From assembly GCA_036338435.1 (NCBI GenBank), contig JAYZCG010000051.1, positions 1-64,000 of the forward strand: a stretch of DNA of 64,000 bases, written 5' to 3'. Position 1 is the stretch's first letter; each line of letters starts with the position of its first letter. Origin of the DNA: JAPYTY01 sp036338435. GTDB lineage: Bacteria > Acidobacteriota > UBA6911 > RPQK01 > JADFOI01. Of this stretch, positions 33,852 to 41,452 are shown in pieces. The notes under the pieces are model-generated. The model saw nothing but the letters and a program-made list of their open reading frames with translations. It did not search any database and was not told the origin of the DNA. The position numbers and the translations under genes were made by a program.

Positions 33852-35123
33852 ATGGAGCCTATAAATTTTCATATTAGCCCCATTGAACGACATCGACTCA
33901 CAAATGGCCTGACCGTGCTCCTACGAGAGGATCACTCTGTCCCGATGGTCTCATCCATGTTGTGGTATCGAGTTGGATCACGCTTTGAAAAGCCTGGGAT
34001 CACAGGAGTTTCTCACTTTATAGAACATATGATGTTCAAGGGCACAGCCCAATATAGAAAAGGTGAAATTGATCGCATCACAGCCTGCCAGGGAGGCAGC
34101 AACAATGCTTTCACTTCATATGACTACACGGCTTACCATTTTACCTTTGCTTCGGATCGCTGGGAGGCTGCCCTAGCAATTGAGTCAGATAGGATGATCA
34201 ATGCACAATTTGATCCAAAAGAGTTGGAGCTAGAAAGGCGTGTAATCATCGAAGAACTAAAAACGGATCTTGACACTCCTTGGGGGGCCTTGCACCACAA
34301 AGTAGAAGGGGAATCCTTCACAAAGCATCCCTACAAATTTCCCATCATTGGCAACTATCAGGATCTAGTCTCTATTAGTCGAGACCAGATAGTCGATTAT
34401 TATCGTCAATTCTACAGCCCAAACAACGCCATCCTAGTTCTAGTTGGAGACCTTAAAGCAAGGCAAACTCTGGATCAGGTAGAGAAATTATTCTCCACTC
34501 TGCCCTCCTCTGTTCCTCCAGCGAACAATCCCGTACGAGAACCACGGCAAAAGCGGCAAATTCGTGTTGAGATAACCATGCCAACACAAACCCCCAGAAT
34601 ACTCCTGGCGTTTCCAGCCCCTTCAGTTCACCAAAATGAGCACTGCGTCCTTAGACTACTCGACGCCCTTCTATCAGGCGGAAAACTCTCCCGACTCTAT
34701 CGCCGATTGGTAGAAAAGGAGCGCATCGCTTCTGTTGTAAGCACCCAATATGCGGAAACATTCGATCCCTATCTTTTTTTTATCTCTGCAGAGCTCCATA
34801 GGGAAACAGATCTAGAAAAAGCGGAATTAATAATCTTTGAAGAATTATCCCAACTCACTCAAAGCCCTATTTCTGAGATTGAGCTTAGCAGAGCTAAAAA
34901 CCAGTGCTTCGTCCAATTCTTTTCTGATTTTGAAACGACGCTAGATCAAGCTGTTCAGATAGGGCTGCTGGAAACCTTGGATTGCTCGGAATATTGGGAC
35001 GATTTTGTCCAGCAGATTGCGACCCTGAAACCTGAAGAGATTCAAAATGTGGTGTCTAATTTTTGCTCTCCCGAGCGGGTAACTATCGGAACTTTATGCA
35101 ATGGACCCCGTGAAACAATTTAG
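33852..35123 (+). CDS. M16-family zinc metallopeptidase (catalytic subunit)
   Basis: The inverted zinc motif HFIEH (His55, Glu58, His59) is intact, and the third ligand glutamate lies about 75 residues on in RRVIIEELKTD. The N-terminal LTNGLTVLLREDHSVPMVSS and GVSHFIEHMMFKGT are family hallmarks, and a second M16 domain makes up residues 190-420. There is no signal peptide. Such processing-peptidase-like enzymes cut short peptides within a closed chamber formed with a partner. The partner is almost surely the next gene, which overlaps by 23 bases. Confidence 0.93.
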   Translation: MEPINFHISPIERHRLTNGLTVLLREDHSVPMVSSMLWYRVGSRFEKPGITGVSHFIEHMMFKGTAQYRKGEIDRITACQGGSNNAFTSYDYTAYHFTFASDRWEAALAIESDRMINAQFDPKELELERRVIIEELKTDLDTPWGALHHKVEGESFTKHPYKFPIIGNYQDLVSISRDQIVDYYRQFYSPNNAILVLVGDLKARQTLDQVEKLFSTLPSSVPPANNPVREPRQKRQIRVEITMPTQTPRILLAFPAPSVHQNEHCVLRLLDALLSGGKLSRLYRRLVEKERIASVVSTQYAETFDPYLFFISAELHRETDLEKAELIIFEELSQLTQSPISEIELSRAKNQCFVQFFSDFETTLDQAVQIGLLETLDCSEYWDDFVQQIATLKPEEIQNVVSNFCSPERVTIGTLCNGPRETI

Positions 35124-36381
35124 TCGCTACCGCTTTGACAATGATCTCACTCTTTTGGTATCCGAAAACCCCAATCTGCCACTGGTCTCTATCAACGCCT
35201 TCACCCTGGCCGGCACCAATCGAAATCCTCTCCAACAACCCGGCTTAGCTATGTTGACCTCACGTCTACTGGATGAAGGTACTGAAAACTATCATGCCAA
35301 CGAAATTTCAGAAATGGTTGAAAATACAGGCGGAAGCCTTTCTACCTTTTGCGAGCGGGAAGTGAGCGGAATTTCAGAGCTGATAGGCTCGTCCCATTTG
35401 ACTCTTGGGCTAGATCTGTTGCAAGAAGTGCTGCTTTCTCCCATCTTTCCTGAAGAGCGCTTCGAAATAGAAAGGCAAAAAGTGTTGAGCCACCTTCAAG
35501 CTATGAGCGATGATCCTCTGCTCGTTGCTAACAACTGGCTTAATAGTTGGATATATAATGGAAGCCCATTGCAGTATCCTATCCTCGGAACCAAAAAGAG
35601 CGTGGGTAATCTGAAAACCTCAGAACTCCGGGATTTTCATCGAGAAAACTTTGCTCCCCAAAATACCATTCTTATAGTGGTGGGAGACGTCGAAAGCGAT
35701 CATATTCTGTCTTTGTGCGAGGAACGATTTGCCGACTGGGCTAATTCTGAATACCGTCCCGTTGGCCCTCTTTCGATCGAGAAGCAAAAAAACCCAGTAC
35801 TACATGAACACACTATGGAAACGGAACAAATCACCATTTTTCTTGGACATCTAGGGATACGCCGGGTTAATCCCGACTACTACGCTCTTCAAGTCATGGA
35901 TACCATCTTGGGAAGTGGGCCTGGCTTCACCAGTAGGATTCCCAGAAGACTAAGAGACGAACAAGGCCTTGCCTACAATACCTACGCGGGAATCTCGCCT
36001 TCCAGTGGTCTCGATCCAGGGCGTTTCGTCGCCTGGATTACAACCTCCCCAGCCAATCGGAAAAAGGCTTTGGATGGCCTCCAACGCGAAGTGAATGACC
36101 TAATTCAAAAAGGCATCACCGATCAGGAACTGACTATGGCCCAGGACTATCTTACGGGGAACTTTGTCTTTAAGTTTCAATCTAATATAAGCGTCACACA
36201 GTTTCTATTATCTACCGAACTGTATCACTTAGGTCAAAATTATATGCATCAATACCCAAAAATTATTAGAGAAATCACCCAGGAGAAAGTGAGCCAAGTT
36301 GCCTGCCAATACTTGGATACGGTAAACTACGCCACGGTTGTTGTTGGACCGTCGTATGACACAAAACCAGACAACCAGTAA
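35101..36381 (+). CDS. M16-family peptidase, non-catalytic partner subunit
   Basis: The fold matches M16 throughout (FDNDLTLLVSENPNLPLVSI, LTSRLLDEGTENY, EERFEIERQKVLSHLQ, LAYNTYAG). The zinc-motif region reads PGLAMLTSRLLDEGT, with no His or Glu ligands. The glycine-rich and Arg/Tyr features of the C-terminal half (GSGPGFTSRIPRRLRDEQGLAYN) that close the chamber and bind substrate are kept. Overlap with the catalytic gene (23 bases) and the next gene (26 bases) indicates one translationally coupled operon. Confidence 0.9.
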   Translation: MDPVKQFSRYRFDNDLTLLVSENPNLPLVSINAFTLAGTNRNPLQQPGLAMLTSRLLDEGTENYHANEISEMVENTGGSLSTFCEREVSGISELIGSSHLTLGLDLLQEVLLSPIFPEERFEIERQKVLSHLQAMSDDPLLVANNWLNSWIYNGSPLQYPILGTKKSVGNLKTSELRDFHRENFAPQNTILIVVGDVESDHILSLCEERFADWANSEYRPVGPLSIEKQKNPVLHEHTMETEQITIFLGHLGIRRVNPDYYALQVMDTILGSGPGFTSRIPRRLRDEQGLAYNTYAGISPSSGLDPGRFVAWITTSPANRKKALDGLQREVNDLIQKGITDQELTMAQDYLTGNFVFKFQSNISVTQFLLSTELYHLGQNYMHQYPKIIREITQEKVSQVACQYLDTVNYATVVVGPSYDTKPDNQ

Positions 36382-37201
36382 TAAACAACCTTTTCGCTGC
36401 CGAAGTGTCCGCTATCCATGCCTGTTGGCTAGGGTTATAGCTTTTGTGGCACTGCTAGCAATGCTCGCTTGTGGAGGGAGACCACCCCCGCCTGTTCCTC
36501 CTGCAACGTCCCCACAACCTCCTGTATCAAAAACGCCTGTAGATGCCCTAGAAACACCAACCGTGGCCCCACCCAAACTCGAGGCGCATATCGAACCCCA
36601 GTTGATTCGGGTAGGGGAATCCGCGCTTCTCACCTGGAAAGCCACAAATGCTGACCGGGTCGTTATTAATCACAACATCGGTCCTGTTGAGACTTCCGGA
36701 AGAATCCGATTTTTTCCCGAAGTAACAACCCACTATGAAGTGGTGGCAGAAGGTGCAGGTGGAACAGTAACCGCAAATGTTACCGTTGAAGTACTCACAA
36801 ATGAAATAGTCTCTGAGGAAAATCTTACGGGCCAGCCCTTACGAGAACGATTCGACAACTTTGTGAAACCCGTATTCTTTGAGTATGACAGCGCCAAACT
36901 CACGCCAGAGACTATTGCGATGCTAGACGAAACAATCCGCTGGCTCTCACTCCCCAAAAACCGCCAACTTCATTTTCTTATCGAAGGTCATTGCGATCAA
37001 CGAGGCACAGAGGAATATAATCTCGCGCTGGGGGATAAGCGGGCACAAATTGTGAGGGCCCATATGTTGGCAAGGGGCATCAGCGGAAGTCGGATCAAGA
37101 CGTTCTCCCTTGGTGAAGAACGGCCCTTTGACCCACGCCAGATGAAACAAGCGTGGGCCCTCAACCGAAGAGCACATTTTACCTTGACCGAAGGACTTTA
37201 A
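36356..37201 (+). CDS. Pal-like OmpA-domain lipoprotein
   Basis: A signal peptide ends in the lipobox region LLAMLAC, followed by a proline-rich linker (GGRPPPPVPPATSPQPP). An immunoglobulin-like strand-rich domain (about 70-150) precedes a C-terminal OmpA/Pal peptidoglycan-binding domain with FFEYDSAKLTPE and EGHCDQRGTEEYNLALGDKRA. The domain tethers the outer membrane to peptidoglycan. The ATG at 36356 overlaps the M16 gene. No tolB or tolA is nearby, so the call is Pal-like rather than a certain pal. Confidence 0.85.
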   Translation: MTQNQTTSNKQPFRCRSVRYPCLLARVIAFVALLAMLACGGRPPPPVPPATSPQPPVSKTPVDALETPTVAPPKLEAHIEPQLIRVGESALLTWKATNADRVVINHNIGPVETSGRIRFFPEVTTHYEVVAEGAGGTVTANVTVEVLTNEIVSEENLTGQPLRERFDNFVKPVFFEYDSAKLTPETIAMLDETIRWLSLPKNRQLHFLIEGHCDQRGTEEYNLALGDKRAQIVRAHMLARGISGSRIKTFSLGEERPFDPRQMKQAWALNRRAHFTLTEGL

Positions 37202-37215
37202 ACACGCACGCCTTC

Positions 37216-37728
37216 ATGTTCCAAGCACAAACAGCCAAAAGGTCACCCCATTTCTGGAAGTTCGTACTCATCTCAATGGTCATTCTGGGGCTTGCTTTAT
37301 CGGTTGTCATTTTTCTTATACAACAAGGCGGCTCCGACGAAATCCCATTGACTGGGATCCTTCGTGAGGGAGACCCTGACTACGAATGGTACCAACGATA
37401 TATCAAACTCAAAAACCCCCAAGTTAAAATGACTAGCAGTTTCTCGGGAGGGCGACTTGTACTCTTTTCCGGCATCATCGAAAACAAGGGGGAAAGAACC
37501 GTAGATATAATTGAGGTGCAATTAAGTTTCTTCAACTATGATGATCTTGTTACAACAACCTTGAAAACTCCCATTCGTCCGGGGCCAGCAAGCCGCACGC
37601 CGGCTATTGGAACATTTGAGGAGCGTGGATTTACACTCTACTTGGAAGACCTCCCAGAGGAATGGCTAGCCCTTCACGCGGAGATGGCAATTCACGGGAT
37701 CCGCTTTGTGAAAAGAGACGCGAGGTAG
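37216..37728 (+). CDS. Single-pass membrane protein with beta-rich extracytoplasmic domain
   Basis: One N-terminal helix (FVLISMVILGLALSVVIFLI) is followed by about 130 residues with alternating hydrophobic strands, e.g. GGRLVLFSGIIENKG then RTVDIIEVQLSFFNYDD and FEERGFTLYLEDLPEEW. This pattern recalls FxLYD/DUF2393-like domains, which carry a conserved 'G.v.N.g...v..V.v...f.d' motif. I start at the ATG at 37216, after the stop of the lipoprotein gene; earlier in-frame codons lie inside that gene. It is probably the last gene of the M16-Pal operon. No function is assigned. Confidence 0.65.
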   Translation: MFQAQTAKRSPHFWKFVLISMVILGLALSVVIFLIQQGGSDEIPLTGILREGDPDYEWYQRYIKLKNPQVKMTSSFSGGRLVLFSGIIENKGERTVDIIEVQLSFFNYDDLVTTTLKTPIRPGPASRTPAIGTFEERGFTLYLEDLPEEWLALHAEMAIHGIRFVKRDAR

Positions 37729-37916
37729 TTTAAGGGCCCTTTATCCGACAAAGATCCACCAGAAGGAAAATCGGCATATTGAGAAAATAACTCAATTACC
37801 CCACACCACTAAATTCGGAGTTATTTTACTCTGTGGTTTGAGCTAAAAGTAGGCTTACCCAACCAACTCCAGTCATTTGCGTTGATTGATATTATGCCCA
37901 CGATTGCGCAGTAGAT

Positions 37917-39023
37917 TCAGACAACGCAATCGATAAGTTGTTCCCCTAACTCTTTTTCTGTTGGGGCATCTTGAAACACCTTTTGCCACACACTGCGACC
38001 TTCCATGCAGGCATATACGCGAGTAGCGGGGGACTTTTCTTGAATCCATTCCAGAACTTGCCGATACATGTCCACACGCAAAGGCTTAAAATAGCGCATC
38101 TTCCCATCAGGATTAGGCACTAACTCCCCCAAAGGCAAAAAACTGCTAGGGAATCTACGACGAACAATTTCCTTTAGGTGAGAGGTCATCCTCAAGGATC
38201 CCACTGAGATCCATGCAATAGACGCAGGAGAAACTGTTTGAAACATTTCTTCAACTAAATCCTTATAGTCGAGCTTCCACCTCGGATAAAAGATTAGTGG
38301 ATCCAAATGAAATCCTACGGGATATCCTGCTTGAGCACACTCTGCTGCCGCCTCGAACCTCTGGCTAACCGAGGCCGTCTTGTGTTCCTCCCTTTCTTGA
38401 ACATAGCGGGGGCTGATTGACCAAGAGACTACCGTCTTGCCATCGTGTCTGAGACCTAGGAGATTCTCAATACAATTGGATTTAGTTTTAAGTTCTAAAA
38501 TAGCGTTAGATTGCTGGGAAAAAAATTCAACTAAAATTTTGCTATACCCAGTCAGCGGATCAAGGGCAAGACTGTCGGCAAGTTCTCCGGTGCCAATCCG
38601 GAAAAAATCATGAGGGGAGTTGTCGAAAGCAGCCTTTAATTCAGCTATTAAATCCCCCTCATTAGCATAGATTGTCATATAGGGAAAATTTAGATAAGAC
38701 TGAAGATAACAGTAACTGCATTCCATGTGGCAATTGCTAGCATAATTGATCACAAAGTAGTTGCAACAGACTCCCTTGAGGCCTGCCTTGGCACGACTCC
38801 CTGGACAGGGCTTGAAAAAATTGCCCTTTTGTTGGACTAAAACAAGCGATTTTTTTGACCTAGGAATGGTCACGTTACCTTGCTTGGAATCCTCCAGTAA
38901 AAACTCTGCTGAGTCAATATTGTGGGTTGGAACTTCCGGGAACCGACCGAGCACATTTTTCGTAACTTTAGATTCCTTAACCGCACGTTCCACAAAAATT
39001 TGTTCGGGTCTGTATAAATGCAT
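37917..39023 (-). CDS. Spore photoproduct lyase-like radical SAM protein
   Basis: The radical SAM motif is CHMECSYC (Cys98, Cys102, Cys105) followed by YLQSYLNFP, as in spore photoproduct lyase, where 'CxxxCxYCYLxxYxN' is typical. An extra cysteine group, KPCPG and GVCCNY (73-87), precedes it. At the place where Bacillus SPL carries its hydrogen-donor cysteine this protein reads GTGELAD (144-150), without cysteine. This organism shows no sporulation genes here. The SPL-like branch in non-spore formers has no agreed function; DNA repair is the usual guess. The gene lies 13 bases after the ParB-like gene on the same strand. Confidence 0.8.
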   Translation of the reverse strand: MHLYRPEQIFVERAVKESKVTKNVLGRFPEVPTHNIDSAEFLLEDSKQGNVTIPRSKKSLVLVQQKGNFFKPCPGSRAKAGLKGVCCNYFVINYASNCHMECSYCYLQSYLNFPYMTIYANEGDLIAELKAAFDNSPHDFFRIGTGELADSLALDPLTGYSKILVEFFSQQSNAILELKTKSNCIENLLGLRHDGKTVVSWSISPRYVQEREEHKTASVSQRFEAAAECAQAGYPVGFHLDPLIFYPRWKLDYKDLVEEMFQTVSPASIAWISVGSLRMTSHLKEIVRRRFPSSFLPLGELVPNPDGKMRYFKPLRVDMYRQVLEWIQEKSPATRVYACMEGRSVWQKVFQDAPTEKELGEQLIDCVV

Positions 39024-39036
39024 AACGCAAATTAGT

Positions 39037-40038
39037 TTACAGTAAAGCTAATATTTTTCTTAGCTCATCGGTCTTTGCTATGTCTTGCAATTTTGTTGCT
39101 GCCTTCAACAATTCGTCTGAATCAGCAAAAGAAAATCCGACATCAATCTTATCGCCCTCGAAATAAGGAGGCGCCTGGAAATTAATCTGTGGAGGAATTT
39201 TTAAGGCCGCTTTAAGCTTCTCGTAAATTTTTTCATGCTTCGCTAGGTTAGGCAATCGGAGGCGTCGGAGAGCCTCGAAGGTCCGCCTGTAGTCCTCTGA
39301 AATAGACAAGCTCTGAATTCGTCCCGCATCCATGGCCCTACATTCATTCCAGATTTCTTTCAGACTTCTTGTTTCAAAAGAGCTCCCTACATGTTTTTCT
39401 AGGGCCAGCAACTCATCGAGAACCGTAAAGAGTTGTTTCTGTTTATTCTTGCCAAGTTGAAATTTAGAGATAATTTGCAAGAAAAAAACTTGTTCTTGCT
39501 CTTTCCACTTAGACAACTTCAGGGCAATGTCGGGCTCTAGAGGGTCGAGAAGGCTGCGTTGCAAAATCTCGGGTAACTGAGCTATCCCTAGATATCGATT
39601 GAAATGGAAACGATCGGCCCGGATATCTATCAGGGGCATGAATTTCCCCATAATAGTGTCATCGCTCAGCTTGAACTCACTTCTTAGCTTAGACAGAACC
39701 TTCGCTTTTTCCAAAAGATGAAGCTCTCGTGTAGCAAGGTTGTCCTCAAGGGCGGCAACAAAAAGAGCCAAGTCATCCTTTTGTTCCCGAATGAAGCAAG
39801 GGATATCCTGAATTCCTAGGTTCTGACAGGAAAGATACCTACGAAAACCAATGACTATTCTAAATCTACCATCAAGACTCCTTTGAACGTGAAGGGGTGA
39901 TAGGATGCCGGTTTTCCCAACGGAATAGTTGAGCTGATCGATGGGAACCCAAGGCAAAGAAACGGCAAATAGCCGATCTGCAGGATTAATTTGATCGAAA
40001 GATATGATTTTGAGGCGACCACATGATTTTCTAGGCAT
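39037..40038 (-). CDS. Orphan ParB-like nuclease/CTPase-fold DNA-binding protein
   Basis: Residues ~10-120 match the ParB/Sulfiredoxin-like N-domain: a conserved DGRFRIVIGFRRYLSC (arginine box GFRRY at 64-68, equivalent to GERR) and LEDNLATRELHLLEKA (97-112), the usual 'ENxxRxxLxxxExA'. The following 100 residues resemble the helix-turn-helix region. There is no parA gene, no chromosome-partition context and no recognisable parS site nearby. Its partner is the downstream SPL-like radical SAM gene. The C-terminal third is not recognised. The ATG at 40038 starts in a clean intergenic space. Confidence 0.7.
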   Translation of the reverse strand: MPRKSCGRLKIISFDQINPADRLFAVSLPWVPIDQLNYSVGKTGILSPLHVQRSLDGRFRIVIGFRRYLSCQNLGIQDIPCFIREQKDDLALFVAALEDNLATRELHLLEKAKVLSKLRSEFKLSDDTIMGKFMPLIDIRADRFHFNRYLGIAQLPEILQRSLLDPLEPDIALKLSKWKEQEQVFFLQIISKFQLGKNKQKQLFTVLDELLALEKHVGSSFETRSLKEIWNECRAMDAGRIQSLSISEDYRRTFEALRRLRLPNLAKHEKIYEKLKAALKIPPQINFQAPPYFEGDKIDVGFSFADSDELLKAATKLQDIAKTDELRKILALL

Positions 40039-40141
40039 GCCGCTAAGTTTACTGCATTACTAACCCCCGAAGCATAAAGAGATTGAATTAATGGACAGTA
40101 ATGCCCTTGAAGATACCCCTTAAATGGGATATACAAGTTTG

Positions 40142-40170
40142 TTGAACGCTCTAATAAATTGTGGTAATGT
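40142..40170 (+). promoter_or_regulatory. Sigma-70-like promoter of the TPR protein gene
   Basis: TTGAAC (40142-40147) and TAATGT (40165-40170) are 17 bases apart, 90 bases before the ATG at 40261. Confidence 0.45.
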
Positions 40171-40260
40171 CCTCTGATTCTTTCGGCTGTTTCACGTTAC
40201 CACAAGCCTGGGCGTGGAATCTGAGGTGTAAACGATAGTTAAGGGAGGTTAGTTACGATA

Positions 40261-41238
40261 ATGAACTCAAGGACAACTTGGAAAACTGTTTTGGGTCTTT
40301 CTCTGGTTCTGGGTCACACCCTGGTTCAGGGGCAATACACCACCGAAGAATATGCAATCTATGAGACGGCTGTAAACACAGCTCCTGCAGAAAGACACGA
40401 TGCCATCATTGGATTTATTGACGCCAATCCACAATCGGCTTTAGTGGAATATGCGGTAGGAAGCTATCTACAGCTTATGCAGGAATATCAAAGCCAAGGA
40501 CAATCAGGGCAAGTGGTCTCATCTGGGGAAAAACTCTTAGGGATTATACCGGATAATTTGAATGCCCAGTACATGGTAGCCATCGCAGCTTATCAAATAA
40601 AAGACTTTGGCAAAGCCACAAACTATGGCGAAAGTATTTATGCAGCTAGACCCGATGCGGGGCTGGCTTTTGTCCTAGCCAACTCTTTTGGACAGCTGAA
40701 AAACCAAGATAAACAAATTGAATATGGGGCCAAAGCCTGTTCCGAACTGGCCCCCAAGGACTGCTTTCAGCTTTTAGGCCAGATTAGTAAAATCTACGCT
40801 GGGAAAAAAGAGTGGGCCAAGGCAGCAGAATATGCCAAGAGATCCGTTGAGGGACTGGATGCTGCCGGAAAACCCGGCCAAATGTCTGATAGCGAATGGA
40901 AGAACTATATTACAGTGGAAAAGGCCACTGCTTATACAGTGCTCGGGCGATCTGCTGCCGAGCGCGAGAACTGGGATACCGCTATTGCTAATTACCAGAA
41001 AGTGATCAGCCTTTCCACAGACCCCTCTGCAAAGGCAGAGGCCTACTACTACACCGGGATGGGCCGCTGGGATCAAAGACAGATGGACTCCGCAATGGAT
41101 GCATTTGCCAAAGGAGCGGTACAAAAAGATGCTCCTCACGCACAACACTGCCGCCAGTACCTGGAAACTCTTTATAAGTCGACTCACAATGGATCGTTGG
41201 CAGGGCTTGAGGAGTTCATTATTCGCGTCACTCGTTAA
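40261..41238 (+). CDS. Secreted tetratricopeptide-repeat protein
   Basis: A signal peptide (residues 1-24, ending LVQGQ) is followed by a helical protein with several TPR-like units. The clearest are near 115-150 (QIKDFGKATNYGESIYAA), 175-200 (KEWAKAAEYAKRSVEG) and 235-265 (ENWDTAIANYQKVISL). GGGAGG upstream of the ATG supports the start. It has its own promoter and no operon partners. TPR arrays bind other proteins; partners are unknown. It lies between the ParB/SPL operon and a helicase gene without obvious link to either. Confidence 0.8.
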   Translation: MNSRTTWKTVLGLSLVLGHTLVQGQYTTEEYAIYETAVNTAPAERHDAIIGFIDANPQSALVEYAVGSYLQLMQEYQSQGQSGQVVSSGEKLLGIIPDNLNAQYMVAIAAYQIKDFGKATNYGESIYAARPDAGLAFVLANSFGQLKNQDKQIEYGAKACSELAPKDCFQLLGQISKIYAGKKEWAKAAEYAKRSVEGLDAAGKPGQMSDSEWKNYITVEKATAYTVLGRSAAERENWDTAIANYQKVISLSTDPSAKAEAYYYTGMGRWDQRQMDSAMDAFAKGAVQKDAPHAQHCRQYLETLYKSTHNGSLAGLEEFIIRVTR

Positions 41239-41452
41239 GTTAGCTTATTCTCGACAACAACGCTCTGCCTATCTGTCGAAACCCAGACGGAGCAGCCAAG
41301 TCTAGCTGAAATAGTGTGGTTTGCGGTGACCTTTTCTGTGTCTCTGCACATCTACAACAAAAATGTTTTCCATCTTTCCATCAATCGAGTCCCCTCGGGT
41401 CCTGCCATAGCCTGTTGAGGACTTCTTTTGCCTGTCGTCCGTTCATGGTAAG

